Below are positions 1 to 9,547 of a stretch of 19,774 bases of DNA, piece by piece. The position numbers and the translations under genes were made by a program. Each line of letters begins with the position of its first letter. Positions within the stretch are counted from its first letter, which is position 1. The notes below the pieces were generated by a model, which was not told the origin of the DNA, ran no database searches, and was given only the letters and a program-made list of their open reading frames with translations. The DNA is taken from assembly GCA_002422985.1 (NCBI GenBank), contig DITZ01000088.1:15544-35317 (forward strand), given 5' to 3'. The stretch comes from Sphingomonadales bacterium UBA6171 (GTDB taxonomy: Bacteria > Pseudomonadota > Alphaproteobacteria > Sphingomonadales > Sphingomonadaceae).

Positions 1-1
1 C

Positions 2-82
2 GATGTGGTGTGGCTGTTCCTGTTCCTCACCATCTACATCTGGGGCTCCAACTTCGGCGCCGCCGTTGGTGCCGGACACTAA
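2..82 (+). CDS. coxC: Cytochrome c oxidase subunit III, C-terminal end (partial)
   Basis: This is the last 26 codons of a gene entering from the left edge, ending at TAA 80-82. The peptide DVVWLFLFLTIYIWG matches the end of the final transmembrane helix of haem-copper oxidase subunit III, which normally reads like DVVWLFLF followed by an aromatic-rich YxWG end. In the family, subunit III is a seven-helix inner-membrane protein that stabilises the aa3-type oxidase. The call is supported by the next gene, the oxidase assembly factor SURF1, which usually follows the cox cluster in alphaproteobacteria. Only the tail is visible, so nothing can be said about the rest of the protein. Confidence 0.85.
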   Translation, partial: DVVWLFLFLTIYIWGSNFGAAVGAGH

Positions 83-740
83 TCGCACCGATCCGGATGC
101 AAAGGCCCCGGCGCGCAAGCGTCGGGGCTTTCCCGTTGTGCCCAGCCTGATGCTGCTGCTGGCGGTGCCCATCCTCATCGGCTTTGGCGTCTGGCAGCTC
201 CGCCGCGCCGAGTGGAAGGCGGCGCTGCTCACAGAGCTGGCGGAAAACGCCGTGGCCCCCATGGTCGTCATCAGCCCCGGCGTGCTGCCCGATGGCCTGC
301 AATTCCGCCGCGTCCGCATCAGCCTTGATTGCCCGCCGCAAACGCCCGGTGCCCGCGCCGGCCGCAATCAGGCCGGCCAGAACGGCTATGTCGTCACGCT
401 GGACTGCACCGGTGCCGGCGAACCCGTCCGGCTGGTCAGCGGCTGGGGCGAGCGGCCAGACAGCTGGCGCCGGATTCCCGCCCCCTTCCCGCCACCGGGT
501 GAACAGCCCGTGGAGGGCGTCCTCGTCGAATCCACCCCCGGCGGCCCCGCCCGCTGGACGCTGGTATCCGGCACCGCCCCGGCCCCGCTAAGGCCCGCCG
601 CGCCTCCGTCGCCCGACACCATCGCCAACAACCACGTCAGCTACGCTATCCAATGGTTCAGCTTCGCGGCCATCCTGCTGGCGATCTACGCGCTCTATGT
701 GCGCCGCTGGCGGCTTGCCCAACCGGAGGCCAGCGTCTAG
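69..740 (+). CDS. SURF1 family cytochrome oxidase assembly protein
   Basis: The protein is about 223 aa with the SURF1 layout: an N-terminal transmembrane segment (SLMLLLAVPILIGFGVWQL) followed by RRAEWK, a periplasmic domain, and a second transmembrane segment near the C-terminus preceded by NNHVSYAIQWF, the family signature. SURF1 helps insert haem a/CuB during maturation of cytochrome c oxidase, which fits the coxC tail just upstream. No ATG exists between the coxC stop and the first helix. The start chosen is GTG 69, which overlaps coxC by 14 nt; TTG 66 and ATG 150 are alternatives, and none has a clear ribosome-binding site. ATG 150 would begin at the helix itself and lose the basic KAPARKRR stretch, so it is less likely. 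A DUF983 gene, often found between coxC and SURF1, is absent. Confidence 0.88.
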   Translation: MPDTNRTDPDAKAPARKRRGFPVVPSLMLLLAVPILIGFGVWQLRRAEWKAALLTELAENAVAPMVVISPGVLPDGLQFRRVRISLDCPPQTPGARAGRNQAGQNGYVVTLDCTGAGEPVRLVSGWGERPDSWRRIPAPFPPPGEQPVEGVLVESTPGGPARWTLVSGTAPAPLRPAAPPSPDTIANNHVSYAIQWFSFAAILLAIYALYVRRWRLAQPEASV

Positions 741-753
741 GCGCAGTCGCGCA

Positions 754-2139
754 ATGGACCTTATCAGCACCAGGGGCGCGGCCCCCACACTCGACTTTCG
801 CGGCGCGACTCTCGCCGGCCTTGCCAGCGACGGCGGGCTTTATGTGCCGGCCCACTGGCCCGGCCTGACGGCGGCCGATCTCGCGGGCCTGCGCACCAGC
901 AGCTACCGCGACACCGCCATTCGCGTGCTGACGCCCTTTGTCGAAGGCAGCCTTGACACCGCTGCGCTCGCACGGCTGATCGACGAGGCCTATGGCGATT
1001 TCGGCCATGCCGCCGTCACGCCATTGAAACAGCTGGATGAACGCCACTGGCTGCTGGAGCTGTTTCATGGCCCCACGCTTGCCTTCAAGGATGTGGCGCT
1101 GCGCCTGCTTGGCGGCCTGTTCGGCGAATTTCTCGGCGAAGGTGCCAGCCTCACCATCATCGGCGCCACCAGCGGCGACACCGGTTCCGCCGCCATCCAT
1201 GCGGTCGCCGGCCGCCCCGGCATCTCCATCGTGATGCTGCACCCCGAAGGCCGGGTGAGCGAGGTGCAGCGCCGGCAGATGACAACGGTCACCGCGCCCA
1301 ATGTGCTGAACGTCGCGGTCGCCGGCAGTTTCGATGATTGCCAGCGCATCGTGAAGCGGCTGCTGAACGACCCGGCCCTGCGCGAGCGCCGCACCCTGAG
1401 CGCCGTCAATTCGATCAACTGGGCCCGGCTGGCCGCGCAGATCGTCTATTATATCTATGCCGCCGTCCGCCTTGGCGCACCGGAACGCCCGGTCAGCTTC
1501 GCCGTCCCCACCGGCAATTTCGGCGACGTGTTTGCCGGCTATGTCGCCGCGCGCATGGGTCTGCCCGTCGGCCGGCTGCTGGTCGCCACCAACGTCAACG
1601 ACATTCTCGCCCGCGCATTGAACGCCGGCGACTATTCCGTCGGCTCGGTCGCCCCCACCGCCACCCCCTCCATGGACATTCAGGTCAGTTCCAATTTCGA
1701 ACGGCTGCTGTTCGACCTCTCCGGCCGCGATGGCGCGGCGGTGGCCGCCATGATGCAGGGCTTCGAAGCCAGCGGCCGGCTGGATCTGTCGCCGGCCATG
1801 CGCGCGGAGGCGTCGCGCTGGTTCATCGCGCAGCGGGTGGATGAAACGGCGATGCAGGGCGCGCTCAGCTGGGCCTGGCGCACCTGCGGCGAGCTGATAG
1901 ACCCGCACACCGCCGTCGGCCTTGCGGCCGCGCGCGCCAACGCCGCGCGGCTCGATGGCCCGATCGTCACGCTGGCAACCGCCCATCCGGCGAAATTTCC
2001 CGAAGCGGTGGAGCGCGCCACCGGCATCCGCCCGACGCTGCCGCCCGCGCAGCGCCATCTGTTCGACCGCGCCGAACGTTATGACCGGCTGCCCGCCGAC
2101 CTGGACACCATCCGCGCCTATGTGGAGGCCAGGGCCTGA
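754..2139 (+). CDS. thrC: Threonine synthase
   Basis: A 461-aa PLP enzyme that converts O-phosphohomoserine to threonine, the last step of threonine synthesis in the cytoplasm. The N-terminus MDLISTRG and the phrase SDGGLYVP are typical of the long (E. coli-like) ThrC subgroup. The PLP lysine is K112 in GPTLAFKD, and the phosphate-binding ATSGDTGSAA loop follows. The NFGDVFAGY segment and the C-terminal TLATAHPAKFPEAVE block are also characteristic. Start ATG 754 lies 13 nt after the SURF1 stop; the open frame continues upstream inside SURF1, but that part has no family similarity. The TGA stop overlaps the next ATG (TGATG), so it is probably translationally coupled to the M16 peptidase. Confidence 0.97.
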   Translation: MDLISTRGAAPTLDFRGATLAGLASDGGLYVPAHWPGLTAADLAGLRTSSYRDTAIRVLTPFVEGSLDTAALARLIDEAYGDFGHAAVTPLKQLDERHWLLELFHGPTLAFKDVALRLLGGLFGEFLGEGASLTIIGATSGDTGSAAIHAVAGRPGISIVMLHPEGRVSEVQRRQMTTVTAPNVLNVAVAGSFDDCQRIVKRLLNDPALRERRTLSAVNSINWARLAAQIVYYIYAAVRLGAPERPVSFAVPTGNFGDVFAGYVAARMGLPVGRLLVATNVNDILARALNAGDYSVGSVAPTATPSMDIQVSSNFERLLFDLSGRDGAAVAAMMQGFEASGRLDLSPAMRAEASRWFIAQRVDETAMQGALSWAWRTCGELIDPHTAVGLAAARANAARLDGPIVTLATAHPAKFPEAVERATGIRPTLPPAQRHLFDRAERYDRLPADLDTIRAYVEARA

Positions 2140-3413
2140 TGGCGGATATGCCGGCCGACGGGCCGCAGGTCAGCCGGCTGTCCAACGGCCTGCCGGTCAT
2201 CACGCTCGCCATGCCCGGTATCCGCACCGCGGCGGTAGAGCTGGCGGCAGATGTGGGGGCGCGGCACGAGGCACCCCATGAAAATGGCCTGGCGCATCTG
2301 TTCGAACATATGGTGTTCAAGGGCACCGGTCGCCGCAGCGCCCGCGCCATTGCCGAGGACATCGAGGATGTCGGCGGGGCATTGAACGCCTGGACCAGCC
2401 GCGACATGACGATGTTCCACGCCCGCACGCTGGCGGCAGACCTGCCGCTGGGGCTGGACATGGTGGCCGATCTCATCGTCTCGCCGCGCTTTGATGCAGA
2501 GGATCTGGAGCGTGAAAAGGCCGTCGTTCACAGCGAGATCGGCGAGGCGCGCGACACGCCCGATGATGTGGTGTTCGATCATCTCCAGGCCCGCGCTTTC
2601 CCCGATCAGCCGCTCGGCCGCCCCATCCTGGGCACAGAGGACAGTGTTTCCGCGGCCACCGTCGCGCATCTCGCCGGCTGGCGCGCCCGCCATTATCATG
2701 CCGGCGCGCTGGTGCTGGTGGCTACGGGCGCGGTGGAGCATGAGCGGCTGCTGGCCGATGCCGAAGCCGCGCTGGGCCGCCTGCCCGCCGCTGGCGCACG
2801 GACGGAAATCCCGGCGAACTGGGGCGGCGGACCGGTGGGGGAGGCCCGACGCATCGAGCAGACCCATCTGACGCTGGGCTTCGCCGGCCCCGGTGGCCGC
2901 GATCCCGGCTATCATGCCGCGCTGATGTTCGCGATGGCATTGGGCGGCGGCATGTCCTCCCGCCTGTTCCAGCAGCTGCGCGAGGAACGGGGCCTCGCCT
3001 ATTCCGTCTCCGCCGCGCACGGCGCGCATGAGGAAATCGGCGTGATGAGCCTCTATTGCGCGGCGAAACCGGCCGACAGCGAGGCCGCCGCCCTGCTGGC
3101 GATGGAGGTGGCGCACGCTGCTGCCGCCGATCTGAGCGCCGCCGAGCTGGACCGCGCCCGCGCGCAGGTGAAGGCCGGGCTGCTGATGGGGCTGGAAGGC
3201 TGCGCCGGGCAGGCGGACTGGCTGGCGCGCGGCTGGCTCACCTTCGGCCGGCTCTATTCCGCCGGGGAGGCGCTCGCCGAAATGGATGCACTGACGGTTG
3301 ATGATGTGCGCGCGGCCGGCCGCGCCATGCTGGCCAGCCGTCCGGCCATCGCCATCGTCGGCACCCGCGGCGACCGGCTGGCCGACAGGCTCGCCACCCG
3401 GATCGGCCGGTGA
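2139..3413 (+). CDS. M16 family zinc peptidase (pitrilysin / processing-peptidase-like)
   Basis: A 424-aa protein with the inverted zinc-binding motif HxxEH at H53-L-F-E-H57 and the third ligand E133, exactly 76 residues after H57, as expected for M16. The first half carries the active site. The second half has the inactive M16 repeat with the GGGMSSRLFQQLREERGLAYSV signature, seen in mitochondrial processing peptidase-like bacterial proteins. There is no signal peptide, so it is probably cytoplasmic or peripheral. The substrate is unknown. In alphaproteobacteria this gene commonly follows thrC, as here, with a 1-nt overlap. Its stop overlaps the next start (GTGA), putting it in the middle of a coupled three-gene unit. 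Confidence 0.93.
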   Translation: MADMPADGPQVSRLSNGLPVITLAMPGIRTAAVELAADVGARHEAPHENGLAHLFEHMVFKGTGRRSARAIAEDIEDVGGALNAWTSRDMTMFHARTLAADLPLGLDMVADLIVSPRFDAEDLEREKAVVHSEIGEARDTPDDVVFDHLQARAFPDQPLGRPILGTEDSVSAATVAHLAGWRARHYHAGALVLVATGAVEHERLLADAEAALGRLPAAGARTEIPANWGGGPVGEARRIEQTHLTLGFAGPGGRDPGYHAALMFAMALGGGMSSRLFQQLREERGLAYSVSAAHGAHEEIGVMSLYCAAKPADSEAAALLAMEVAHAAAADLSAAELDRARAQVKAGLLMGLEGCAGQADWLARGWLTFGRLYSAGEALAEMDALTVDDVRAAGRAMLASRPAIAIVGTRGDRLADRLATRIGR

Positions 3414-4291
3414 GCGACCCCGCGCCGCAACTGCTGGTTGCCGAACCCGGCGAGGATTTCGCGCTGATCGACAGCGGCCATGGCCGCAAACTGGAACGGT
3501 GCGGACCGTTCCGCTTCATCCGCCCGGAGCCGCAGGCGATGTGGGCGCCGCGCCAGCCGGACTGGCAGGCCGACGGCGAATTTGTCGGCGGCTCCGATGA
3601 AGAAGGCGGCGGCCGCTGGAACCTCGCCCCCAATGTCCCCGCCGCCTGGCCCATCCGCCAGGCCGGCGTTGCGCTGTACGCGCAATGCACCCCCTTTCGC
3701 CATCTGGGCTTCTTTCCCGACATGGCACCGCACTGGGCCGCGCTCGCCGGCCTGCCCGCCGGCGCGGACATGCTGAACCTGTTCGGCTACACCGGCGTCG
3801 CCTCGCTGGTCGCCGCGCAGGCCGGCGCACGGGTGGTGCATGTCGATGCCTCCAGGAAAGCCGTGGAACAGGCCCGCGCCAACGCCGCGCTCGCGGGCCT
3901 CACCGACAAGCCGATCCGCTGGATTACCGAGGACGCCCGCAAATTTGTCGCCCGCGAGGTGCGGCGCGGCCGGCGCTATGATGCCATCATGCTGGACCCG
4001 CCAAAGTTCGGGCGCGGCCCGGAAGGCGAAGTGTGGGACCTGACGCGCGACCTGTTGCAGCTGGTCGCCGATTGCGCCCGGCTGCTGGATGCGAACAGCC
4101 GTTTCCTGATTCTCACCACCTATGCCATCCGCCTCTCCCCGGTCGCGCTTTTTGAACTGCTGCGGCCCTTTGTGGCGCATCTGCCGGGCACGCTCGATTG
4201 CGGCGACATGGCAATTCGCGAAGAATCCGGCCGCGCAGAATCCGGTGGCCGCCTGCTCCCCACCGCGATTTTCGCCCGCTGGCGCGCCTGA
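3410..4291 (+). CDS. Class I SAM-dependent methyltransferase, RlmI/RlmL-like
   Basis: A 293-aa Rossmann-fold methyltransferase. Motif I is MLNLFGYTGVASL (about residues 121-133), the acidic end of strand 2 is VHVDASRKAVEQA, and motif IV is LDPPKFGRG (about 195-203). The NLFxYTG plus DPPxF pair is shared by the C-terminal domain of RlmL and by RlmI, which methylate bases of 23S rRNA, so an RNA substrate is likely; the exact target cannot be read from the sequence. No PUA domain of the RlmI kind is apparent. The first 110 residues are instead a short domain with WAPRQPDW and RWNLAP. The start is GTG 3410, overlapping the M16 stop by 4 nt (GTGA), a typical coupled start. Confidence 0.85.
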   Translation: MSDPAPQLLVAEPGEDFALIDSGHGRKLERCGPFRFIRPEPQAMWAPRQPDWQADGEFVGGSDEEGGGRWNLAPNVPAAWPIRQAGVALYAQCTPFRHLGFFPDMAPHWAALAGLPAGADMLNLFGYTGVASLVAAQAGARVVHVDASRKAVEQARANAALAGLTDKPIRWITEDARKFVAREVRRGRRYDAIMLDPPKFGRGPEGEVWDLTRDLLQLVADCARLLDANSRFLILTTYAIRLSPVALFELLRPFVAHLPGTLDCGDMAIREESGRAESGGRLLPTAIFARWRA

Positions 4292-4372
4292 CACCTCCAT
4301 TCGTCGCAACGGGGCTGTGCGCTGCAAGCCGCAAGGTGCAGATTGGGCCATGATGTATCTGAGGAGCAAGTG

Positions 4373-5296
4373 ATGCACCTTGTCCGCCTGTCCTTCGCCC
4401 TGCTGCTGGCCACGCCGCTCTGCGCACAGGTGCAGCCGATCATGTCCACCCCCATGGCCGCAGACCCGCTCGCCGGCCCGCTGGTGGAAAATCCGCTGGC
4501 GTCCGGCCCGGTCATGGTCGGCCCCATTGCCGACACCGCCGCCCCCATCAACCCCGCGCTGCTCGCTCAGCCCGGCGGGGATGAACGCTTTCAGCCCGAA
4601 GTGGGCCAGGCCGGCAAGGATGTGATCTGGGTGCCCACGCCCGACAGCCTCGTCACCGCCATGCTGACCGTGGCCGATGTGAAGCCCGGCGATTATGTGG
4701 TCGATCTGGGATCAGGCGACGGCAGGATCGCCATTGCCGCCGGCCGTGATTTCGGCGCCCGCGCGCACGGCATCGAATATAATCCGGACATGGTGGCGCT
4801 GGCGCGCCGCAATGCCCGGCGCGCGGGTGTTGCCGACAGGGTCAGCTTTGCCAACGGCGATATTTTCGCCAGCGACTTCAGTGACGCCACTGTCGTCACC
4901 CTCTATCTCCTCCCCGCTCTCAACGAGCGGCTGCGCCCGATCCTGCTGAAGATGAAGCCCGGCACCCGCATCCTGTCCAACAGCTTTCTGATGGGCGACT
5001 GGGAGCCGGAACGCACCATCAGCACCGACGACGCCACCGGCTATTTCTGGATCGTCCCCGCAAAGGCCGCGGGTCGCTGGGCTTTCGAGGTGGGGGATGA
5101 GCGTTTCCTGGCCGATTTCACGCAGAAATATCAGTTTCTGACGCCCGCCAGGGCCGGCCCCATCCGCGACGGCCGGTTAAAGGGCAGCAATGTCGCTTTC
5201 ACCCGCGCCAATGGCCAGAGTATCGAAGGCGAAGTGGACGGCGACTCCATGGCCGGCCGGGGCTGGACCGCCAGCCGCGTAAAGCCCGCCAACTGA
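4373..5296 (+). CDS. Exported FAM173-like class I methyltransferase
   Basis: A 307-aa protein. Residues 1-18 (basic start, then SFALLLATPLCA) look like a cleavable signal peptide. A Pro/Ala-rich linker to about residue 75 comes next. The methyltransferase domain has VWVPTPDSLVTAML, motif I VVDLGSGDGRIAIAA (about 109-123) and VVTLYLLPALN. This combination resembles the FAM173 / ATP-synthase c-subunit lysine methyltransferase family, which methylates protein lysines. Residues 240-307 are a separate C-terminal part with no recognised match. ATG 4373 is chosen because GAGGAG lies 6 nt upstream and the signal peptide starts there. A SAM-using enzyme with an export signal is odd, since SAM is cytoplasmic; the leader might act as a membrane anchor. 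Confidence 0.75.
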   Translation: MHLVRLSFALLLATPLCAQVQPIMSTPMAADPLAGPLVENPLASGPVMVGPIADTAAPINPALLAQPGGDERFQPEVGQAGKDVIWVPTPDSLVTAMLTVADVKPGDYVVDLGSGDGRIAIAAGRDFGARAHGIEYNPDMVALARRNARRAGVADRVSFANGDIFASDFSDATVVTLYLLPALNERLRPILLKMKPGTRILSNSFLMGDWEPERTISTDDATGYFWIVPAKAAGRWAFEVGDERFLADFTQKYQFLTPARAGPIRDGRLKGSNVAFTRANGQSIEGEVDGDSMAGRGWTASRVKPAN

Positions 5297-5310
5297 GCGA
5301 CAGCAGCGCC

Positions 5311-5526
5311 ATGCGCGTGCGCCAGCGCCGCTCGGTGCCCGATGTCGCTATTATGACCATCGGCATCGTAATCGGCGCCGGCATCTTCCGGGTGCCATCG
5401 GCCGTTGCGGGCGCGGTGGGGCCGGGCGGCGCAGCCCTGGCCCTGGCGATCTGGATTGCCGGGGCGGTCGCCGCCTTTGCCGGCGCGCTCTGCCATGCGG
5501 CCTTGCGGCTCATCACGCCACCCTGA
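5311..5526 (+). pseudogene. Truncated APC-family amino-acid permease, N-terminal remnant
   Basis: A 71-codon frame starting 14 nt after the methyltransferase stop. Its sequence is the beginning of an APC-superfamily transporter: the first-helix signature TIGIVIGAGIFRVPS (compare GxxIGSGIF), then a second hydrophobic helix ending GALCHAAL, where intact permeases read GALCYAEL. The frame then ends in RLITPP and a stop. Intact members have about 12 helices and more than 400 residues, so over 80 percent is missing. I see no continuation in the other frames before the oppositely oriented fdxA. This is best explained as a deletion remnant; that it is still translated as a two-helix peptide cannot be excluded. 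Confidence 0.7.
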
Positions 5527-5648
5527 ATGCATCCGCTGGTGCGAAGCAGGGGAAGGTTGATGCTGAACGAAATAGGCAAAGTTTTGGCGTAGTTATATTT
5601 GGCATACCCAACTGGCGATGAATGCGAAATATCCCGTCACGCCAGCAT

Positions 5649-5987
5649 TCAGTTGCCCGAACCGGGTTTTTCCGAAAAATAGGTTTCCAGCTTGCCGTCC
5701 ACGCCTTTCCAGTCGTCGGCGTCCGGCGGGGTTTCGCCCTTCACCGTGATGTTCGGCCATTCCGCGCTATATTTCGCGTTCAGTTCCACCCACTGGTCCA
5801 GATTCGGCTCGGTGTCGGGCACGATGGCTTCGGCCGGGCATTCCGGTTCGCATACGCCGCAGTCGATGCATTCGTTCGGATTGATGACGAGCATATTCTC
5901 GCCCTCATAGAAGCAGTCGACAGGGCAAACCTCGACACAGTCCATATATTTGCATTTGATGCAGGCGTCGGTGACGACATAGGTCAT
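5649..5987 (-). CDS. fdxA: Ferredoxin FdxA, 7Fe type
   Basis: A 112-aa ferredoxin. The N-terminal cysteines C9, C12, C17, C21 and C25 sit in MTYVVTDACIKCKYMDC and VEVCPVDCFYEG; the second set C40, C43, C46 and C50 sits in CIDCGVCEPECP. The spacing C9-x7-C17-x3-C21-P with the second CxxCxxCxxxCP is that of the Azotobacter FdI-like class carrying one [3Fe-4S] and one [4Fe-4S] cluster. The long acidic C-terminal extension with DQWVELN and W residues is usual for alphaproteobacterial FdxA. It is a cytoplasmic electron carrier; its partners here are unknown. A purine-rich GGGAAAAGAG precedes the ATG. It follows the S4 gene on the same strand with 80 nt between. A TTGACG box (reverse of 6048-6053) could support its own promoter, but the matching -10 is weak. 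Confidence 0.96.
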   Translation of the reverse strand: MTYVVTDACIKCKYMDCVEVCPVDCFYEGENMLVINPNECIDCGVCEPECPAEAIVPDTEPNLDQWVELNAKYSAEWPNITVKGETPPDADDWKGVDGKLETYFSEKPGSGN

Positions 5988-6067
5988 CGCTCTTTTCCCC
6001 TAGGAAGATATTGTCGGCACCAGCGCTAGCCCGTTCGCGCGCGCAGCGTCAATGGGCATGGCTGCTA

Positions 6068-6358
6068 TCAGGCAAACTCCAATGTCCCCGTCGCCAGCAG
6101 CGCGGTATAGAGATGCTGCGCCTCGCCATAAGGCCCGCGCCGTTCCGCCAGTGCCTCCACCCGCACCGCCACCACGGCATCGCCGCGCGGAAAGGCAAGA
6201 ACCGCACCGGGCCGCACCTGCGCGCAGGATCGGTCTATCACCCGGCCATCCAGCCGCAATCGGCGGCTTTCACACAGATATTGCGCGTCCCCCCGCGATG
6301 GCATCAGCCGTGCAAACCACAGCCATTTGTCGATCCGCATCCCCGCCGCATGAACCAA
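6068..6358 (-). CDS. S4-domain RNA-binding protein, HslR-like
   Basis: A 96-aa protein made almost entirely of one S4 RNA-binding domain: MRIDKWLWFARLMPSR, then RLRLDGRVI and GAVLAFP. This matches the small heat-shock protein 15 (HslR) group, which binds ribosomal RNA; E. coli Hsp15 recycles 50S subunits with a stalled nascent chain. The start needs a decision: ATG at 6340 has no ribosome-binding site, whereas TTG at 6358 lies 6 nt after AGGAGA, and that AGGAGA directly follows the helicase stop codon. TTG 6358 is therefore preferred, adding six residues (MVHAAG). The position directly after the helicase gene, with the binding site abutting its stop, points to coupled translation. Confidence 0.9.
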   Translation of the reverse strand: MVHAAGMRIDKWLWFARLMPSRGDAQYLCESRRLRLDGRVIDRSCAQVRPGAVLAFPRGDAVVAVRVEALAERRGPYGEAQHLYTALLATGTLEFA

Positions 6359-6370
6359 GCGCAGTCTCCT

Positions 6371-8988
<2,618 letters not shown>

Positions 8989-8992
<4 letters not shown>

Positions 8993-9123
8993 GCCATTGG
9001 CTCCCGGCGCTGCCACATGGCCAGCTCCGCGCAGGCGAACAACACAGCCCCCGCGCAGGCAAACAGGGTAAGACGGGTGCGGATCGGCGCTCTCCCCTCT
9101 GGAAATCCTATATATAGTGTCAT
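8989..9123 (-). CDS. Possible small single-helix membrane peptide upstream of the helicase
   Basis: A 44-codon frame from ATG 9123 whose TGA stop overlaps the GTG start of the helicase (GTGA at 8992-8989). It contains one hydrophobic segment, LTLFACAGAVLFACAELAMW, preceded by RTR and followed by QRREP, which would make an N-in or hairpin-like membrane peptide. A strong GAGGGGAGAG lies inside the frame, but 5 nt after it the codon is ATC rather than a normal start, so the true start is unclear. An AT-rich TATATATA stretch at 9109-9116 overlaps the first codons and might be a promoter -10 instead. No family is recognised. It may be a short coupling ORF or may be spurious. Confidence 0.3.
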
Positions 9124-9188
9124 GTCGCGGCGCAGCACGCAAGTGATGGTTTCATGATGCGCAAAAAAGGCACACATTGCGGCCATTT

Positions 9189-9203
9189 CGGCAATTATTG
9201 CCG
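9189..9203. promoter_or_regulatory. Perfect 15-bp palindrome, operator candidate
   Basis: CGGCAATTATTGCCG is a perfect dyad, 7 bp each side of a central T, in the divergent intergenic region. It is AT-rich in its centre, unlike the surroundings, and fits a dimeric regulator site better than a hairpin, because a 1-nt loop cannot form. Which flanking gene it would control is unknown. Confidence 0.35.
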
Positions 9204-9330
9204 CGGCTTCCGGCCGGATTCGCCTCATCGTCCCTGTCGGGCGCTTCGTCGCATCCGCCAGCCTGCGTCCGGCACCGGCAATTGACCCTGACAGGGCAAT
9301 GAATCAGGGCTGAATCCTAAGCATTTAGCA

Positions 9331-9416
9331 GGTGACGCAGGAGAGTCGCGCGCCCGGTTCCGTCAGCCAGTTCCACAGCAAACGGAAAGGTCCGGGCGTG
9401 CGACATCTGTATCACC
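9331..9416. other. Long imperfect inverted repeat, candidate structured RNA
   Basis: Three stacked stems can be drawn: GGTGACGCAG (9331-9340) with CTGTATCACC (9407-9416), nine of ten paired counting one wobble; GTCGCGCGCCCGG (9345-9357) with CCGGGCGTGCGAC (9392-9404), thirteen pairs with one G-U; and TTCCG (9358-9362) with CGGAA (9383-9387), closing a 20-nt loop. An outer CTGAA/TTCAG pair (9310-9314, 9440-9444) leaves an open bubble of about 16 and 23 nt. Neither side has a T-run, so it does not look like an intrinsic terminator. Either strand could be the RNA. It lies 130 nt upstream of the M23 start. Confidence 0.4.
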
Positions 9417-9547
9417 AAAGAAAACTGCATCAGAGGCCGTTCAGACATCTATGCCGAACCCCGTCGCCCAACTGACGCACGCTTCCATGGGGCAGGCTGT
9501 CGCGCAACCCGCGCACGGCCATGCCCTGCACGGCCACATCCTGAACA

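Larger units (their letters stand above)
9124..9547. other. Gene-free divergent region between helicase and M23 peptidase
   Basis: I find no convincing gene in these 424 nt. The frames are short or broken, and TGA at 9542-9544 is in frame just before the M23 start. The region holds a perfect 15-bp palindrome (9189-9203), a 7-nt inverted pair CCCTGTC/GACAGGG (9232-9238 and 9290-9296), and a long rod-like inverted repeat (9331-9416), listed separately. It should contain the promoters for both flanking transcripts. Confidence 0.7.

Noticed and set aside
658..2058. 466-codon minus-strand open frame
   Set aside because: It is antisense to threonine synthase, which has clear catalytic motifs; its composition is that of a GC-driven shadow.
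9345..9404. Intrinsic terminator
   Set aside because: The stem is long, but neither strand has a T-run after it.
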